From Massilia sp. CFBP 13721 (GTDB lineage: Bacteria > Pseudomonadota > Gammaproteobacteria > Burkholderiales > Burkholderiaceae_D), in the NCBI RefSeq assembly GCF_014842025.1, contig NZ_JACYUY010000001.1, positions 294,751-358,750 of the forward strand: a stretch of 64,000 bases of DNA. Direction: 5' to 3'. This document shows, piece by piece, positions 9,336-19,011 of the stretch. The stretch's first letter is position 1. Each line of letters starts with the position of its first letter. A model generated the notes under the pieces. The model worked only from the letters and a program-made list of their open reading frames with translations, ran no database searches and had not been told where the DNA came from. Position numbers and translations under genes: made by a program.

Positions 9336-11753
9336 TTACCAGGAGTAGCCGGCCTTCAGGTAGAAGTAGCGGCCGTTGAACCCGTTCGGCGCCCACACGC
9401 TGTACGGCTGGGTGCCGTTCACGTTCAGGTTGGCGAGCGAGGTCACTTGCGCCGGGTAGCGGTTGGTGACGTTGTCGATGCCGGCGCTCAGGCGCCAGCC
9501 GTCGCCGACGCGCACGCTGGCGGCCAGGTCGAGCACCCATTGCGGGTCATAGTTCTGGTCCAGCGCCGCATCGTTCTGGGGCACAGTGAACTTGCCGTAG
9601 CGGGTCACCGCGGCGCGGGCGTTCCAGGCGCCCTGGGTCAGGTCGCCGCTCAGGCTCAGCTTGTCCTTGGGCGAACCGACGGTCAGGCGGTTGACGCTCT
9701 GGCGATCCACCAGCACCAGGTTTTGCGCCGCCAGCACGGCCGGCGTGTCGGCCACGTGCTGCACTTCGTTGTCGTTGTGGTTGTAGGCCAGCGTCAGGTC
9801 GGCGCGCGTGCCCGGGCGCAGGTTCAGGCGGTAGGTGCTGACGACGTCCACGCCTTGCGTGCGGGTGTCGACCGCGTTGGTGAAATAGCGCGCGGCGCCG
9901 ACGTACACGCCTTGCGCGGCCAAAGCGCTCGCGAGCGCCGGGGCGTTCGCCAGTTGCAGGTTCGACGAGAAGACGATGCGGTCGTCGACGTCGATGCGGT
10001 ACAGGTCGACAGTCGTGGTCCAGTTGCGCGTCGGCTGCCACTGCGCGCCGATGCTCAGGTTGCGCGCCTTTTCCGCTTCGAGTGGGCGCGCGCCGAGCGC
10101 CCTGGCGGCGGCGCTGCCGACCGGGAAGGTGCCGGTTTCGACCAGGGCACTGGCGCCGTTGACGAGCAGCGAATTGGTCGTCGTGATGGTGTAGAACGAC
10201 TGCGCCAGCGATGGTGCGCGGAAGCCGTTCGACGCGGTGCCGCGCAACGCGAAGGTGGGCGTGAACGCATAGCGCGCCGATGCCTTGGCCGAGTTGGTGG
10301 TGCCGAAATCGCTGTAGCGTTCGTGGCGCAGCGCCAGCGCGCCGGACAGTTCCTTGGTGATCTCGCCTTCCAGGTTCAGGTACAGCGACTTGTTGCTGCG
10401 GCTGTTCTCCCCGGCGTTCTCGCTGCGGAAGCCCGAATAACCCTGGGCGCCGGAACCGAAGTACGAATTCGCCTCCCCTGCGCCGATCTCGTACGATTCG
10501 AAGCGCGCTTCGGCGCCCAGCGCCACGGTCAGCGGACCGCTCATGAACGCCACCGGAATCTCGCGCGCGACGTCCAGGTTGGCCAGGCTTTGCGTCGAGG
10601 TCAGCTCGCCCGCGTAGAAACGGGTCGGGCTGGTGCTGCCCAGGCTGTAGTTGACCGTATTGGCGACGTCGAGCGAGAAGCGGTTGCGGCCATGGTTCAG
10701 GCTTGCATCCCAGCGCCAGCCGGCGAGGTCGCCGCGCAGGCCGGTCACGATCGCCGCGTCGACCGATTTGCTGTCGAGCAGCGGCTGGAAGCCTTCCGGA
10801 TACAGGGGCGAGCGCAGCGTCGTGCGGTTGTTGTCGGTGTAGGCGGTGCGGAACGTCGCCGCCGACGAGGTCTTGCGCTCGCCGTAGTTGGCGAAGGCGT
10901 ACCAGTCGATCGCATCGTTGACGCGCACCTGGCTGTTGACGAACAGCGCGCGCGGGCGGCTGTCCGGATCGCCGTAGCGCTGGGTGACGGTTCCCTGGCG
11001 CGGACCGGCGGAAGGACGCGGATCGGCGAACGCACGGTTGGTCGCATTGCGGTCGGCCGCTTCGACGGCCACGCGTACCCAACCGTCGTTGCCGAGGTCG
11101 AAACCGGCCGAGCCCCTCACGGTGGCCTGCTCGCCGTCGCCCTTGTCGTACTGGCCGTAGACGACTTCGGCTTCGCCGCCCTTCGCGCCCTTCTTGAGGA
11201 TGATGTTGACCACGCCGGCGATGGCATCCGAGCCGTACTGCGCCGCGGCGCCGTCGCGCAGCACTTCGATGTGGTCGATCGCCGCCAGCGGGATCGCATT
11301 CAGGTCCACCGGGGCCGAGCCGCGGCCGAGGGTGCCGTTGACGTTGACGACGCTCGACGCATGGCGGCGCTTGCCGTTCACCAGCACCAGGGTCTGGTCG
11401 GGCGACAGGCCGCGCAATTGCGCCGGACGCACCGCGTCGCTGGCGTCGGCGCCGCTCGGGCGCGGGAAATTCATCGATGGCAGCAGGCGCGACAGCACGG
11501 TGGCCAGCTCGCCGGAACCGGTGCTCGACAACTCCTTGCTGCCGATGACGTCGACCGGCGACTCGGAATCGAGCGTACGGCGGTTGAGCGAACGGGTACC
11601 GGTGACGAGGACGGTTTGCGGCTGGTCATTGGCGGCGGCGGCTTCTCCTTGCTGCGCCTGCTGGGCGAGCGCGACTGGCGGCGCCAGCGCGGCGATCAAG
11701 CCGAGAATGAGGACGGCGCGGGCCGGATTGGCGCGGGTATGTTTGCAGCTCAT
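9336..11753 (-). CDS. TonB-dependent outer-membrane receptor
   Basis: 805 aa outer-membrane receptor. It has a signal peptide cleaved near ALAQQ (about residue 30), a TonB-box-like QTVLVTGTR stretch, a plug domain (LSRLLPSMNFPRPSG, RGLSPDQTLVLVNGKRRH, DGAAAQYGSDAIAGVVNIILKK) and a 22-strand-type barrel ending in GRYFYLKAGYSW. It imports a ligand using TonB/ExbBD energy. The plug resembles receptors of the siderophore/vitamin and sugar groups; the ligand cannot be predicted. No FecI/FecR pair or binding protein is adjacent, so regulation is not evident. Confidence 0.93.
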   Translation of the reverse strand: MSCKHTRANPARAVLILGLIAALAPPVALAQQAQQGEAAAANDQPQTVLVTGTRSLNRRTLDSESPVDVIGSKELSSTGSGELATVLSRLLPSMNFPRPSGADASDAVRPAQLRGLSPDQTLVLVNGKRRHASSVVNVNGTLGRGSAPVDLNAIPLAAIDHIEVLRDGAAAQYGSDAIAGVVNIILKKGAKGGEAEVVYGQYDKGDGEQATVRGSAGFDLGNDGWVRVAVEAADRNATNRAFADPRPSAGPRQGTVTQRYGDPDSRPRALFVNSQVRVNDAIDWYAFANYGERKTSSAATFRTAYTDNNRTTLRSPLYPEGFQPLLDSKSVDAAIVTGLRGDLAGWRWDASLNHGRNRFSLDVANTVNYSLGSTSPTRFYAGELTSTQSLANLDVAREIPVAFMSGPLTVALGAEARFESYEIGAGEANSYFGSGAQGYSGFRSENAGENSRSNKSLYLNLEGEITKELSGALALRHERYSDFGTTNSAKASARYAFTPTFALRGTASNGFRAPSLAQSFYTITTTNSLLVNGASALVETGTFPVGSAAARALGARPLEAEKARNLSIGAQWQPTRNWTTTVDLYRIDVDDRIVFSSNLQLANAPALASALAAQGVYVGAARYFTNAVDTRTQGVDVVSTYRLNLRPGTRADLTLAYNHNDNEVQHVADTPAVLAAQNLVLVDRQSVNRLTVGSPKDKLSLSGDLTQGAWNARAAVTRYGKFTVPQNDAALDQNYDPQWVLDLAASVRVGDGWRLSAGIDNVTNRYPAQVTSLANLNVNGTQPYSVWAPNGFNGRYFYLKAGYSW

Positions 11754-11954
11754 GGGTTTTTCCTGTGTTCTTGCGTGTGACGGCGGCGCTACGGCTGCCG
11801 GGGGGACGCAAGCTTAACAGGGGCTGGGTTGCACTACCAATAACGAATACGCTTATGCTTATACGCTGGATGGACAGGCAAACCATTTCAAGCGTGACAC
11901 CGAGCGGAAACTCCATGGTGTGCAATACGCGCTATCAAAACCATGATGCGTTTT

Positions 11955-12329
11955 TCACGTGCGCCAGTCGATCGTTACCGAAAGAACAGCAATCCCAACG
12001 AGTAAGAGCGCAGCGCCGGGAAACAGATAGTCGAGCAGATCCGGAGGACCCAAGACGGTGACGCTGTTATCGCGCCCGCTACCGCTTGTCCCGACGCCAA
12101 TGAGCACCATCAGCTTGCGGGCGGCGAACCAGGCAAGAACGGCATCCACGCCCAATGCCGCTGCCGCGCCTGCGCGGGACTCGTCTGCGACAACGCCGGC
12201 CGTGGCGGCGAAGACAACCCCGGGCACGAGAAAAAATAAGCCGGTAATCCCGATGCCGAAAAGCGCCAGCAGGCCGACTAATGTAAAAGCGATGGCGAAA
12301 ATGGCCTGGACGGCTGCGAGTATGCGCAT
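11955..12329 (-). CDS. small membrane protein, hypothetical
   Basis: 124 aa with about three to four hydrophobic helices (AVQAIFAIAFTLVGLLALFGI, GLFFLVPGVVFAATAGVV, AALGVDAVLAWFAARKLMVLI, YLFPGAALLLVGIAVLSVTI). No family is recognised. The ribosome site is weak. It may be a single-gene inner-membrane protein. Confidence 0.5.
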   Translation of the reverse strand: MRILAAVQAIFAIAFTLVGLLALFGIGITGLFFLVPGVVFAATAGVVADESRAGAAAALGVDAVLAWFAARKLMVLIGVGTSGSGRDNSVTVLGPPDLLDYLFPGAALLLVGIAVLSVTIDWRT

Positions 12330-12424
12330 GGCGGCTACGTATCGGGTGACCGGATTATTGGGAAATCTTCTTTCGAGCGCTACAAATGCCAGCCATGCCA
12401 GGCCACTTCCCGTGCACCGACCCC

Positions 12425-13033
12425 TCAGTTGTGAATATACTTCGCAAACACATCGCTGAAATCGCGCTTGGTATGCGTCTCGAACATCGCCTTGTTCAAG
12501 CCGGCCAGCAATTCCTCGAACTGGCTGGTCAGGCTGCCCGTCCCCGGCGCGATATTCAATTTGTGCACCGAGGCTGTCGCATCGAGCGTGCGCAATGCAT
12601 TCTCGCGCGAGACCGCATCCCGATGCTGCTGCTTGCCGATCGTAATCAGGGCTTTATAGATGTCCTTCAGCTGCTCGATGAAGGTTTTCTTGACGTCGAT
12701 CGAAAACGCCGTGCCGTCGAGTTTGAATTTGAGTTCGATGTCCATATCGAGCGTGCCGGCGGTTTCGATGCTGACGCCGGACACCAGATAGGACGCATAA
12801 TCGTAGCGCTTGATGGTGCGTTTCGAGGAGACGGCGGAATCGCCGTCGACGTGGATCAGGGCGAGGTTGGTGAAGCAGTATTCGTCTTTCTTGCTCTTGA
12901 TGAGAAAGAAGATCTGTTCGCCGTCTTCGCTGAACAGGTAATCGTCGGCGTCGACCTTGCTGTAGTCGGCCGGTCCGACGATGACGCCGATATCGCTGAT
13001 GCCCAGTGCTTCCGCCGCCAGTTTCTTGAACAT
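12425..13033 (-). CDS. PH-like domain hypothetical protein
   Basis: 202 aa soluble protein. The N-terminal 130 residues have the strand pattern and charged turns of bacterial PH (bPH, YvbH-like) domains: EDGEQIFFLIKSKKDEYCFTNLALIHVDG, then KRTIKRYDYASYLVSGVSIETAG. A helical C-terminal region (QFEELLAGLNKAMF, DFSDVFAKYIHN) follows. bPH proteins are often stress- or membrane-related, but the role is not known. It is less GC-biased than its neighbours. Confidence 0.65.
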   Translation of the reverse strand: MFKKLAAEALGISDIGVIVGPADYSKVDADDYLFSEDGEQIFFLIKSKKDEYCFTNLALIHVDGDSAVSSKRTIKRYDYASYLVSGVSIETAGTLDMDIELKFKLDGTAFSIDVKKTFIEQLKDIYKALITIGKQQHRDAVSRENALRTLDATASVHKLNIAPGTGSLTSQFEELLAGLNKAMFETHTKRDFSDVFAKYIHN

Positions 13034-13076
13034 GATCGCCTCAGGTAGTGAAAACGATCACATTACCACTGTTTAT

Positions 13077-13664
13077 TCAGGATGTGGCTGCCTCGAATGC
13101 TGCCCGCGCCGCCAGGTAGCGGCGCAATGCCGTTTCGGGATCGAGCCCGGCCATCACCAGGTTGACGACTTCGCGCTTGTCGCCCGAGGCGATCCCCTTG
13201 CAGGCCTCGCGGTGCGCGCTGAACCAGGCATACCAGGACACTTCGGCGGGACGTTCCTTGCGCGGCTTGAAGCGCACCGGGACGGTCGCCTGCATCGCAC
13301 GCACATATGCAGGCAACTGCGCCTGCGCCGCCGTCCAGTCGAAGGCGGCGACGGCGTCGAGGTTTCCCTTACCAGCCGGCTGCGGCGTGGCAGGATGCAC
13401 GGCCAGCACCGCCAGGTCCGGACAGCCGTTGGCGTGGCAGAACTGCGTCACGAAGCGCAGCTTCATCGCGATGCCGAGCACTTCGGCGCGGGCCATGGCC
13501 GCATCGTGCGGGTCGAGGAAGCGGCCCAGTTCCAGCAGCTCGGCATACGGGATCGGCACGGCGCCGTTCTTCCTGACGTGGTGCAGCAGCCCCTCGACCA
13601 GGCGCGCGCCGATCTCGATGTCGTTCAGGGTGAGTTGGGTGGTGGGGTCGAAAGTATCTGCCAT
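13077..13664 (-). CDS. conserved hypothetical protein
   Basis: 195 aa soluble, mostly helical protein that I cannot place in a family. Features are the N-terminal TLNDIEIGARLVEGLLHHVRKNG, a central MKLRFVTQFCHANGCPDLAV with two Cys, and the PAEVSWYAWFSAHREACKGIASGDKR segment. It lies 25 nt downstream of the acyl-CoA dehydrogenase gene on the same strand, so it is probably expressed with it. Confidence 0.65.
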   Translation of the reverse strand: MADTFDPTTQLTLNDIEIGARLVEGLLHHVRKNGAVPIPYAELLELGRFLDPHDAAMARAEVLGIAMKLRFVTQFCHANGCPDLAVLAVHPATPQPAGKGNLDAVAAFDWTAAQAQLPAYVRAMQATVPVRFKPRKERPAEVSWYAWFSAHREACKGIASGDKREVVNLVMAGLDPETALRRYLAARAAFEAATS

Positions 13665-13689
13665 CGCGGGTCATTCAAATGTGTAAAGC

Positions 13690-15519
13690 TTAGAACCATG
13701 CGTCCTGCATGTCGAGCGTGGTGGTATCGACGGTGGCCAGCAGGTCCAGCTGCTGCGCCGCCTTCGGCAACTCCCAGTGGAAGAAGTAGCGGCAGGCCTG
13801 CAGCTTGCCGCGATAAAAGTCGCCATCGTTTTTTACTGCGACCATCGCCTGTTCCAGCCACATCCACGCGATCACGACGTGCCCGACCGCTTCCAGGTAG
13901 AGACTGGCGTTGGCCAGCGTCTTGTTCATGTCGCCGGCGCCGTAGAGCGTGGCGGTGACGGCGCCGATGCGCTGCCACAGCGCGTCCAGCTGGCCGGCGT
14001 AGGCGTGCAGGTCGGCGTTGTCGATCGTGCGCGCCTTCGCGATACTGGCGCCCACCTCTTCGCTCACCGCCTTGAAGAGCGCGCCCTGCCCGATCGACAC
14101 CTTGCGGCCCAGCAGGTCGAGCCCATGGATGCCGTGCGTGCCTTCGTGTATTGGATTGAGCCGATTATCGCGATAGAACTGCTCGACGTTGTATTCGCGC
14201 GTGTAGCCATAGCCGCCGTGCACCTGGATGGCCAGGCTGTTCGCCTCCGTGCACCACTGTGACGGCCAGGACTTGGCGATCGGCGTCAGGAAATCGAGCA
14301 GCATGCCGGCGCGGGTTTGCGTCTCGGGCGATTCTCCGGTGTGCTGTTCGTCGACCAGGCGCGCACAGTACAGGATCAGGGACAGCGCGCCTTCGGTATA
14401 CGCCTTTTGCGCCAGCAGCATGCGGCGCACGTCGGTATGCTCGATGATCGCGACCTGCGGCTTGGCCGGGTCCTTTTCGGCCGGGTGGCGTCCTTGCGGG
14501 CGGTTGCGTGCATAGTCGAGCGCGTGCAGGTACCCGGTCACGCCGAGCACGGTCGCGCCCAGGCCGACGCCGATACGCGCCTCGTTCATCATGTGGAACA
14601 TGTTGGCCAGGCCCTTGTGCGGCTCGCCGACCAGGTAGCCGACGGCGCCGGCCTTTCCGCCTGGGGTGAACTTGCCTTCGCCGAAGTTGAGCAGGCAGTT
14701 GGTGGTGCCGCGGTTGCCCATCTTGTGGTTCAGGCCCGCCAGCACGATGTCGTTGCGCGCGCCGACGGCGCCGTCTTCATCGACCAGGTACTTCGGCACG
14801 ATGAACAGCGAGATGCCTTTCACGCCCGGGATCAGCTTGCCATCGGGGCCGGGAATCTTGGCCAGCACCAGGTGCACGATGTTCTCGCTAAGCGCGTGTT
14901 CGCCGGCCGAGATCCACATCTTGTTGCCGGTGAGGCGGTACTGGCGCTCGCCCTCGGGACCGTCGACCGGGTCCGGCTCGGCGCGCGTGGTGATGTCGGA
15001 CAGGCTCGATCCCGCCTGCGGTTCGGACAGGCACATGGTGCCGAAATAGCGGCCGGCCAGCTGCGGCCGCACGAAGCGCTCGACCTGGCGCGGCGTGGCG
15101 GTCTTGAGCAGCGTGTTGGCGTTGCCCATCGTGAGGAAGGTATAGGCCGAGGTGGCGACGTTGGCGGCCGTGAACCAGGCCGCGATCGCGCGGTCGACCA
15201 CGTAGGGCAGCTGCATGCCTTCGTAGTCGTAGTCCTGGCCGGCCGCCATGAAGCCGGCCGCGCAGAACGCGTCCAGCGCCGTCTTCACTTCCGGGATGAT
15301 CGTCACCCGCGTGCCATCGAAGTGCGGCTCGTTGGCGTCGCTCTTCTTGTTATGCGTGGCGAACAGGTCGGTCGCGATCTGCTCGGCGGTGTCGAGCGCC
15401 GCGTTGAAGGTTTCGCGGCTGTGGTCCTGGTAGCGCGCACGCACCGTCAGCGATTCGACGCCCAGCCATTCGTAGAGCAGGAAGTCGATATCGCGGCGGT
15501 TCAGGATGGTCGATTGCAT
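13690..15519 (-). CDS. long-form acyl-CoA dehydrogenase (C-terminal extension)
   Basis: 609 aa FAD-dependent acyl-CoA dehydrogenase of the extended (about 600 aa) type. It shows an N-terminal domain typical of this group (LNRRDIDFLLYEWLGVESL), the beta domain (GTMCLSEPQAGSSLSDITT, KMWISAGEH), the FAD/adenine region (HGGYGYTREYNVEQFYRDNRLNPIHEGTHGI) with the Glu-Gly-Thr-His stretch, and a C-terminal helical extension of about 150 residues ending in TLDMQDAWF. Related enzymes act in fatty-acid beta-oxidation or in methylmercaptopropionyl-CoA oxidation (DmdC); which applies here is not decidable. The start at 15519 has AAGGGA upstream. An open frame continues above it into the repeat element and is not coding. 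Confidence 0.9.
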   Translation of the reverse strand: MQSTILNRRDIDFLLYEWLGVESLTVRARYQDHSRETFNAALDTAEQIATDLFATHNKKSDANEPHFDGTRVTIIPEVKTALDAFCAAGFMAAGQDYDYEGMQLPYVVDRAIAAWFTAANVATSAYTFLTMGNANTLLKTATPRQVERFVRPQLAGRYFGTMCLSEPQAGSSLSDITTRAEPDPVDGPEGERQYRLTGNKMWISAGEHALSENIVHLVLAKIPGPDGKLIPGVKGISLFIVPKYLVDEDGAVGARNDIVLAGLNHKMGNRGTTNCLLNFGEGKFTPGGKAGAVGYLVGEPHKGLANMFHMMNEARIGVGLGATVLGVTGYLHALDYARNRPQGRHPAEKDPAKPQVAIIEHTDVRRMLLAQKAYTEGALSLILYCARLVDEQHTGESPETQTRAGMLLDFLTPIAKSWPSQWCTEANSLAIQVHGGYGYTREYNVEQFYRDNRLNPIHEGTHGIHGLDLLGRKVSIGQGALFKAVSEEVGASIAKARTIDNADLHAYAGQLDALWQRIGAVTATLYGAGDMNKTLANASLYLEAVGHVVIAWMWLEQAMVAVKNDGDFYRGKLQACRYFFHWELPKAAQQLDLLATVDTTTLDMQDAWF

Positions 15520-15544
15520 GGTGTCCCTTGATGAGGTCAGTCGG

Positions 15545-15710
15545 CCTAGGAGCCTATCCCAGTAGCCCGGAGTCGCTGCGAGCGCGCATGACAAGCGGGT
15601 GCTGCGTTGCTCGTCGGTTGCATGGCCCGCCATGCGCCCTTCTCGCGCCTTGCCCGCGCTTGCCCTGCATCGCTCCCAGCTTCCCCCGGTCTACTGGATA
15701 GGCTCCAAGG
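15545..15710. repeat. 166-bp imperfect-palindrome repeat element
   Basis: The left end (15545-15565) and right end (15691-15710) are inverted repeats of about 20 bp (core GGAGCCTATCC...AGTAG) with one mismatch and one extra base. The exact centre is a perfect hairpin, GCATGGC-CC-GCCATGC, at 15620-15635. Between ends and centre the two halves also align as an imperfect inverted repeat. The element lies between the acyl-CoA dehydrogenase start and the end of the next gene and carries no ORF of its own. It looks like a MITE- or REP-type element, or an RNA that folds into a long stem. Confidence 0.75.
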
Positions 15711-15739
15711 ATAACGCATGCGTCATTGCAAACCAAGCA

Positions 15740-16705
15740 TCACATCTTGGCGAGCACTGGGCCGGGCTGGCATTTGGCTTCCGTTTGACCGGACCAGCGA
15801 CGTAACAGTGCATTAGGGTCCGGCAGCGGCACGCGCAGGCGTTCCACGATGGGCTGCTCCCAGTAGCACTCCACATCTGATGCACCGGCCGCCATCGCGC
15901 CAACCACCTCGGGCGGCAGCGGTATGTTTTCCACCGCCTTTTGTTCACAATGCGAAATAGTGATGAATGACTCCGGTCCTGCACAGACATACAGGGTCAC
16001 GCGCGTATGGCTTCCCACTGCGTCTTCCTTGCGCGGCACCAGCATGGCCGCGAACCGGCCCGGCTCGGCCTCGATCAGCCGTCGTACCGCCTCGAGATCC
16101 GCAAACGGTTCGAAGTCGGTCTCCACCTCGATTTCCCGCGCCCATTGGTTGCCGGCCTCGCAGAACGGCATGGCCGCGCGCCCGCGCCCGGCCAGCATCG
16201 GCGGAACGATATAGACGCAGAACTCGACCAGCCAGCAAAAGACCAGGCCGCATTGCGTGAACATCGACTTGTCGATCAAGGGAATCGTAAAAGCCCAGTC
16301 GAACATCGCGCCCGGACGCAGGCACAGGCGTGCGATGAATTCGAGCGCGGAGAAGCCGAGTGCATCGCCGCTGAAGCGTATCCCGTCCATCACGATATAG
16401 GCAGCCCACTGTACGTACCAGGCCAACAGGCCAAGGACGGCGCCCGCCCGTCCCATCCAGACCGGATTGCGGACCTTGCCGACAGTCGCGGCGCGGTGCG
16501 CGAACGTATACATCGATATGCCGACGCCCAGCAGCGCGAAGAGAGTCAGGAGATATCCCGTCTCCGACCCAACGGCTGGCCGCGCATACGCCATCAGCCA
16601 GGCGTATGCCACGGCCGAACCTGCGGCGGCCAACCCGGCTATGCCGAGTGCACGGAAGCTTTGGCGCGGGATGCGGCCTGATGGGTGGTAGGTTGATATT
16701 GTCAT
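15740..16705 (-). CDS. membrane protein of unknown function
   Basis: 321 aa. The first 200 residues hold about four to five hydrophobic segments (RALGIAGLAAAGSAVAYAWLM, TGYLLTLFALLGVGISMYTF, AGAVLGLLAWYVQWAAYIV, MFTQCGLVFCWLVEFCVYIVPPMLA). The C-terminal 130 residues are soluble and cytoplasmic or periplasmic (EVETDFEPFADLEAVRRLIEAE, RVTLYVCAGPESFITISHCEQ). No known domain is recognised. The start at MTISTYHPSG is preferred; the open frame above it lies in the zwf promoter region. Confidence 0.65.
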   Translation of the reverse strand: MTISTYHPSGRIPRQSFRALGIAGLAAAGSAVAYAWLMAYARPAVGSETGYLLTLFALLGVGISMYTFAHRAATVGKVRNPVWMGRAGAVLGLLAWYVQWAAYIVMDGIRFSGDALGFSALEFIARLCLRPGAMFDWAFTIPLIDKSMFTQCGLVFCWLVEFCVYIVPPMLAGRGRAAMPFCEAGNQWAREIEVETDFEPFADLEAVRRLIEAEPGRFAAMLVPRKEDAVGSHTRVTLYVCAGPESFITISHCEQKAVENIPLPPEVVGAMAAGASDVECYWEQPIVERLRVPLPDPNALLRRWSGQTEAKCQPGPVLAKM

Positions 16706-16929
16706 GGGTATCCGATCGAAGTTATGAGGCGCCTGCCCGCCTCGACCGCCCACTCTAGCTTCACTGCCCCATCGAAAAATTACGATAACGCAACTCAAAC
16801 GATCCGCGCAGCTTGCCCGCTCATGGCACCCCACCCATCGTCCATTGCGATCTAGGCTATAGTATTCGGCACGACCACCCGTCGGCGCCCTGCCCGCAGG
16901 ACGCCGGCACGACTTTTCGAGCCCAGAAC

Positions 16930-18414
16930 ATGACCCAACAGACCGCGCCCAACGCGCCCACCGCACACGAAAGCGCCCTCCCCCTCGACATGACCATCTT
17001 CGGCGGCATGGGCGACCTGGCCATGCGCAAGCTCCTGCCGGCGCTGTACATGGCTTACCTGCACGGTAACCTGCCGCCGTCGACGCGCATCCTGTCCACC
17101 GGGCGCCAGCAGATCGCGCGCGAGGCGTACCTGGCCCACGTCGAGGAACATTCGCGGCCCTTCATCGCGCAAGAGAATTTCAACGACAAGACCTGGGACG
17201 GCTTCCTACAGGTGCTCGAATACGTGGTGCTCGACATCCAGGCGGCGCCCGACTTTTCCGCACTGGCCGATGCTTCGCGCGCGGGCGCCCAGCGCGTGTT
17301 CTATCTCGCCACCGCGCCTTCGCTGTTCATGCAGATCTGCGAGAAGCTGGCCGGCGCCGGGCTGGTCGACGCCAACGCGCGCGTGGTGCTGGAAAAACCG
17401 CTCGGGCGCGACCTGGCCACCGCGGTCGAGATCAACGAGGCGGTCGGGCGCCACTTCGCCGAGTCGCAGATCTATCGGATCGACCATTACCTCGGCAAGG
17501 AAACCGTGCAGAACCTGATGGTGCTGCGCTTCGGGAATTCGATCCTTGAACCGATCTGGCGCGCGCCCAACATCTCGAGCGTGCAGATCACGGTGGCCGA
17601 GGAAGTCGGCGTCGGCAGCCGCGCCGGCTTCTACGACGGCACCGGCGCCATGCGCGACATGGTGCAGAACCACCTGCTGCAGCTGCTGTGCATCGTAGCG
17701 ATGGAGCCGCCGACCTCGCTCTCGCCGGATGCCGTGCGCGACGAAAAACTGAAAGTGCTGCGCTCGCTGCGCCGCTTCGGCCTGGCCGACATCGCGCGCG
17801 ACACGGTGCGCGGCCAGTACGGCCATGGCGTGTCCGGCAACCAGGAAGTCGACGGCTACCTGGAAGAGCGCAACGTGCCGCCGGATTCCGGCACCGAGAC
17901 TTTCGTCGCGCTGCGCGCCCACATCGATACCTGGCGCTGGTCGAAGGTGCCGTTCTACCTGCGTACCGGCAAGCGCATGGCGCGCCGCTCGTCGAAGATC
18001 GTCATCGAATTCGCCAACCCGCCCTTCCCGCTGTTCCCCGGCGCGCAGGGCGGTGTCGCCAACCGCCTGGTGATCGAGCTGCAGCCCGAAGAGGCGATCA
18101 AGCTGCAGATCATGGCCAAGGAACCCGGCAGCGGCATGCACATGCAGCAGGTCGCGCTCAACCTCGATCTGCAGTCGGCCTTCCAGCAGCGCCGCGCCGA
18201 AGCCTACGAGCGCCTGCTGATCGACGTCGTGCGCGGGCGCCTGACCCACTTCATGCGCCGCGACGAGCTGGAAGCCGCCTGGGCCTGGGCCGATCCGATC
18301 ATCGACGGCTGGGGCACGCTTGGCGAAAAGCCGCATGCCTACGCCGCCGGCTCCTGGGGCCCGCCGGAATCGTTCGCGCTGCTGGCGCGCGACGGGTTCA
18401 GCTGGGTGGAATAA
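16930..18414 (+). CDS. zwf: glucose-6-phosphate 1-dehydrogenase
   Basis: 494 aa, the usual Zwf length. It oxidises glucose-6-phosphate to 6-phosphogluconolactone with NAD(P)+ at the entry to the oxidative pentose phosphate and Entner-Doudoroff routes. The dinucleotide-binding loop is FGGMGDLAMRK (residues 24-34); the usual second position is Ala or Ser, here Met. The active-site signature RIDHYLGKE is at 183-191 with the catalytic region His186/Lys190. The C-terminal substrate-binding part (FYLRTGKRM, PGSGMHMQQVALNLD) is intact. pgl, edd and gnd are not adjacent. It is divergent from the membrane protein gene, with a 224-nt shared promoter region. Confidence 0.95.
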   Translation: MTQQTAPNAPTAHESALPLDMTIFGGMGDLAMRKLLPALYMAYLHGNLPPSTRILSTGRQQIAREAYLAHVEEHSRPFIAQENFNDKTWDGFLQVLEYVVLDIQAAPDFSALADASRAGAQRVFYLATAPSLFMQICEKLAGAGLVDANARVVLEKPLGRDLATAVEINEAVGRHFAESQIYRIDHYLGKETVQNLMVLRFGNSILEPIWRAPNISSVQITVAEEVGVGSRAGFYDGTGAMRDMVQNHLLQLLCIVAMEPPTSLSPDAVRDEKLKVLRSLRRFGLADIARDTVRGQYGHGVSGNQEVDGYLEERNVPPDSGTETFVALRAHIDTWRWSKVPFYLRTGKRMARRSSKIVIEFANPPFPLFPGAQGGVANRLVIELQPEEAIKLQIMAKEPGSGMHMQQVALNLDLQSAFQQRRAEAYERLLIDVVRGRLTHFMRRDELEAAWAWADPIIDGWGTLGEKPHAYAAGSWGPPESFALLARDGFSWVE

Positions 18415-18438
18415 TAGACCGCAGGCTCAGCCCATGCC

Positions 18439-19011
18439 TCATTGCGTCCGCGTCACGTGCGCATCACGCCGCGCCGTCCACCCCAGCCGCTGTTCGATCA
18501 GGCGCCGGTAAGGGGTGTCGATGTGGGCAGGCGTACGGCGCACATATTCTTCCGCCTGGGCGCGCTGTTCCGGCGCCAGGGCATCGAGCCGGGCGACGAT
18601 CTGGCCTGCCGTCGCCAGGCGGCCTTCGCGGCCGTCGAACTTGGCCGGCACGGCGGTCCACACCGCCGCAGCGATGCCACGCTCGCGCATCCAGGCGCGT
18701 ACCCGCGCATCCTCCACTGCCCCCTCCCTTGACGGAATACTGCCGATCCAGTCCGGCCGCGCAGGCGTGATCTTTTCGCGCGCGGCCAGCATGGCGCGCG
18801 CGGCCTCGATGCTGTCGGCCGCCAGGTAAGCCCAATAGGTCGGCATCAACGGCGCCCTCTCGCACAGCACCAGGGCCACTTCGGCACTGTCGTCGCTGTC
18901 GCGCGCGAACTCGAGCGGCAGGCGCGGCCCGCCCGGATGCCAGCCCGACGCCAGCTTCAACGGACCCGGCTTCCACAGCAGCGAACCCCAGGCGATACAA
19001 ACGATGTTCAT
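18439..19011 (-). CDS. gamma-glutamylcyclotransferase-like protein
   Basis: 190 aa. The N-terminus IAWGSLLWKPG resembles the substrate-binding loop of the GGCT/ChaC fold, where YGSL is usual, and PLEFARDS follows as in that family. The rest (WIGSIPSREGAVEDARVRAWMRERG, WTAVPAKFDGREGR) is conserved-looking but not diagnostic. It converges on zwf with a 24-nt gap. A catalytic role in glutathione or gamma-glutamyl turnover is possible but unproven. Confidence 0.6.
   Translation of the reverse strand: MNIVCIAWGSLLWKPGPLKLASGWHPGGPRLPLEFARDSDDSAEVALVLCERAPLMPTYWAYLAADSIEAARAMLAAREKITPARPDWIGSIPSREGAVEDARVRAWMRERGIAAAVWTAVPAKFDGREGRLATAGQIVARLDALAPEQRAQAEEYVRRTPAHIDTPYRRLIEQRLGWTARRDAHVTRTQ

Noticed and set aside
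9288..11780. 830-codon open frame opposite the TonB-dependent receptor
   Set aside because: Antisense shadow; the receptor on the minus strand has a signal peptide, plug and barrel.
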